Positions 6,306 to 7,609 of a stretch of DNA of 7,609 nt are shown here, piece after piece. Made by a program: the position numbers and the translations under genes. The notes below the pieces were generated by a model. The model did not search any database. It was given only the letters and a program-made list of their open reading frames with translations, and was not told the origin of the DNA. Source of the DNA: JAAYRG01 sp964643255 (GTDB lineage: Bacteria; Bacillota; Clostridia; Lachnospirales; Lachnospiraceae); NCBI GenBank assembly GCA_964643255.1, contig CAZXSM010000087.1, positions 1-7,609 of the forward strand, given 5' to 3'. Within the stretch, counting starts at the first letter, position 1; every line of letters begins with the position of its first letter.

Positions 6306-7307
6306 CTAAATATTTATCTTGTTAAACAAATCTAATGAATAATCTTTAATATCTGTAAAATTAAGCATTTTATACTTTTCTTTAACATTATCAAAATAAA
6401 GAGCAATTTCTTTCTTAGAAATAACATTGCTACTCTCTTCATCAGCTTCTAGACCCATCCTATTGTTTCTCCAAGGCTCTTCTATGTGAGTCATAAATTC
6501 TAGGACTTTTCCACTATAGCAACCAAAATACAATACAATATGATTTAATAAATTCTTCTCACTTTCAGTTAGGTTAATATTATCTGTTTTTACTTTACTT
6601 ATATCTGCTGGATGCCAGCCAATGTCCTTGAATTTCCTATAGATCTTTGGAAAAACAGGGCCATAAATCCAAGCCTGACAATCTTCTTTAAATAGAAATA
6701 CACCCGTAAATGTTTTATGAAAACCTTGGGTAAAGTAAAGAAGCTTTTGTAAAGCAAGTGGAGTAATTTCTCCTCCTTCAACAAGTAAATATCTAGCAGC
6801 TGATTCTATTTTAGAACTAGTTGCTAATTCTAACTTTCCATTGTTAGATGTTTCCTTTAATGCTTGAGAACTTCTTTTGTAAGCTATATCTGTTATATTC
6901 CCTTTGTTTTCCTCTAGGATTTCTCTAAAGTATTCTTCATCTTCAAGAATGTCAATTAACATATCAGAGTAAGGCTTTGTGGGTATATCTCCATCCAAAT
7001 ATCTAGTAAGAGTACCTTCTCCCCAACCAAGAAGTAAAGATAGAGGCCTTTTTCCTATTTTATATTTATCAAGTATCTTCTGAATATCTTTAACACTAAT
7101 TAACCCTTCATATTTTCTGTAGCTTGTATCCAGAGACTTAGCATTGTAACCTTCAATTTCTTTTACATAGAGTCTAGAATTACATTCACTACAATAAGCA
7201 GTTTTTGTTGGATACTTAAAGCTATGTCCCCTTATAAGCTTTTCATCAAAACCTGCTTTTTCTTTATATTTAATCTGTTTTTGGCAATTGTTGCAAAAAA
7301 CTTCCAT
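6306..7307 (-). CDS. Zinc-finger/XRE/SocA (DUF4065, Panacea) domain protein
   Basis: A 333-residue three-part protein. Residues 1-50 form an MqsA/YgiT-type zinc finger with two CxxC pairs (C5/C8 and C39/C42). Residues about 68-120 form an XRE-like helix-turn-helix with the GWGEGTLTRYLDG motif typical of antitoxin-like YgiT proteins. Residues about 165-290 form a SocA/DUF4065 (Panacea) domain, recognised by LALQKLLYFTQG (184-195) and AWIYGPVFPKIY (212-223). Panacea domains are known as toxin-neutralising modules in toxin-antitoxin pairs and, in SocA, as a proteolysis adaptor; the N-terminal part suggests DNA binding. No toxin gene is visible on either side in this window. It lies 35 bases upstream of the opine dehydrogenase and may head that operon. 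AGGAGG (7321-7326) lies 13 bases before the ATG, longer than usual. Confidence 0.85.
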   Translation of the reverse strand: MEVFCNNCQKQIKYKEKAGFDEKLIRGHSFKYPTKTAYCSECNSRLYVKEIEGYNAKSLDTSYRKYEGLISVKDIQKILDKYKIGKRPLSLLLGWGEGTLTRYLDGDIPTKPYSDMLIDILEDEEYFREILEENKGNITDIAYKRSSQALKETSNNGKLELATSSKIESAARYLLVEGGEITPLALQKLLYFTQGFHKTFTGVFLFKEDCQAWIYGPVFPKIYRKFKDIGWHPADISKVKTDNINLTESEKNLLNHIVLYFGCYSGKVLEFMTHIEEPWRNNRMGLEADEESSNVISKKEIALYFDNVKEKYKMLNFTDIKDYSLDLFNKINI

Positions 7308-7465
7308 TGTATCTTTATATCCTCCTGATATTTTATTAGTTCAGCGATTTTTTGTTGTTCCACTGACTGTATTGTTAATAACTTGTTTCTTGCCTTGTTC
7401 ACTACTTGCTTTTTGCCTATAGAGTTATCAAGTCAAAGAGTACACAAAATTTCTGTCACCATCTA
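7308..7465 (-). other. Leader of the zinc-finger/SocA operon, no confident gene
   Basis: About 150 bases separate the predicted promoter from the ATG at 7305-7307. I see no recognisable riboswitch, T-box or tRNA. One frame is open from a GTG at 7400-7402 into the start of the next gene (56 codons, to 7232), but it lacks a good ribosome binding site. Only the AGGAGG at 7321-7326 is a clear signal. Confidence 0.4.
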
Positions 7466-7494
7466 ATTATAAGTTAATCGAGCCAATATTTCAA
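7466..7494 (-). promoter_or_regulatory. Sigma-A-type promoter of the zinc-finger/SocA, opine dehydrogenase, mutase unit
   Basis: On the minus strand: TTGAAA (7489-7494), 17 bases, perfect TATAAT (7466-7471). These are the same boxes and spacing as the sigma factor promoter. It would give a leader of about 150 bases and is the only good promoter seen for the three-gene unit. Confidence 0.7.
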
Positions 7495-7503
7495 TGTATA
7501 AGT

Positions 7504-7517
7504 GTATTAATTAATAC
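7504..7517. promoter_or_regulatory. 14-bp perfect palindrome, candidate operator
   Basis: GTATTAATTAATAC reads the same on both strands. It sits 9 bases upstream of the minus-strand -35 box and about 25 bases upstream of a possible plus-strand -35 box. This is a natural place for a dimeric regulator, possibly the XRE protein encoded next door. AT-rich DNA can form such palindromes by chance. Confidence 0.4.
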
Positions 7518-7542
7518 TTTATTAACAAAACGTTCATATCAT

Positions 7543-7572
7543 TTGACATCATTTTCCCTCATAGCCTATATA
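7543..7572 (+). promoter_or_regulatory. Candidate divergent promoter pointing out of the window
   Basis: A perfect TTGACA (7543-7548), 18 bases, then TATATA (7567-7572) on the plus strand. It suggests a divergently transcribed gene beginning beyond position 7609. The last 37 bases contain no start codon with a ribosome binding site. Confidence 0.4.
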
Positions 7573-7609
7573 TTTACAGAAATATTGCTTTTTCGACTAG
7601 CTAGGCAAT

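Noticed and set aside
6599..6784. Minus-strand 61-codon frame inside the zinc-finger/SocA gene, considered as a hidden toxin
   Set aside because: It is out of frame within the conserved Panacea domain, has no convincing ribosome binding site and shows no toxin-like motif.
7308..7465. Cobalamin riboswitch or T-box upstream of the operon that contains the B12 mutase
   Set aside because: I looked for the B12 box and the conserved T-box sequence on the minus strand. Only a weak GTGGAAC is present and no supporting stems or terminator were seen.
1..7609. CRISPR array, insertion sequence, tRNA or rRNA
   Set aside because: No regularly spaced repeats, transposase-like frames, terminal inverted repeats flanked by duplications, or tRNA-like cloverleaf sequences were seen.

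Overview
The window is AT-rich and carries strong AGGAGG-type ribosome binding sites, sigma-A-type promoters, a bacteriohemerythrin, a YveK/Wzz-type polysaccharide protein and an adenosylcobalamin-type mutase. This suggests a low-GC anaerobic member of the Clostridia. The genus cannot be fixed from this sequence. All six confident genes lie on the minus strand, so transcription runs from high to low coordinates.

Region by region, in transcription order. Positions 7308-7609 hold no confident gene. They contain a good minus-strand promoter, a 14-bp palindrome and a possible plus-strand promoter pointing out of the window. From this region runs a likely three-gene unit. First is a regulator-like protein with an MqsA/YgiT-type zinc finger, an XRE helix-turn-helix and a SocA/DUF4065 (Panacea) domain (6306-7307). 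Second is an octopine/nopaline-type opine dehydrogenase (5167-6270). Third is a 634-residue cobalamin-dependent mutase in which a GlmS-like B12-binding domain is fused to a GlmE-like barrel (3282-5186). The last two genes overlap by 20 bases and are probably translationally coupled.

A separate promoter then precedes a YveK/Wzz-like chain-length protein (2052-3134). It is followed by a bacteriohemerythrin with all seven iron ligands (1559-1963) and a long hairpin terminator. Another strong promoter with a leader of about 180 bases drives an RpoD/SigA-like sigma factor (57-1262). This gene is not next to dnaG, its usual neighbour in Firmicutes.

The most interesting part is the mutase-opine dehydrogenase pair. 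The mutase looks like a one-chain relative of glutamate mutase, but its substrate pocket appears changed: one of the three arginines of the carboxylate-binding claw is apparently a glutamine. The partner dehydrogenase keeps a plausible His/Arg/Asp catalytic set. I infer a two-step pathway on an amino-acid-like or opine-like compound that is not glutamate. The substrate cannot be named from sequence. The other genes are ordinary families, in part in unusual settings.
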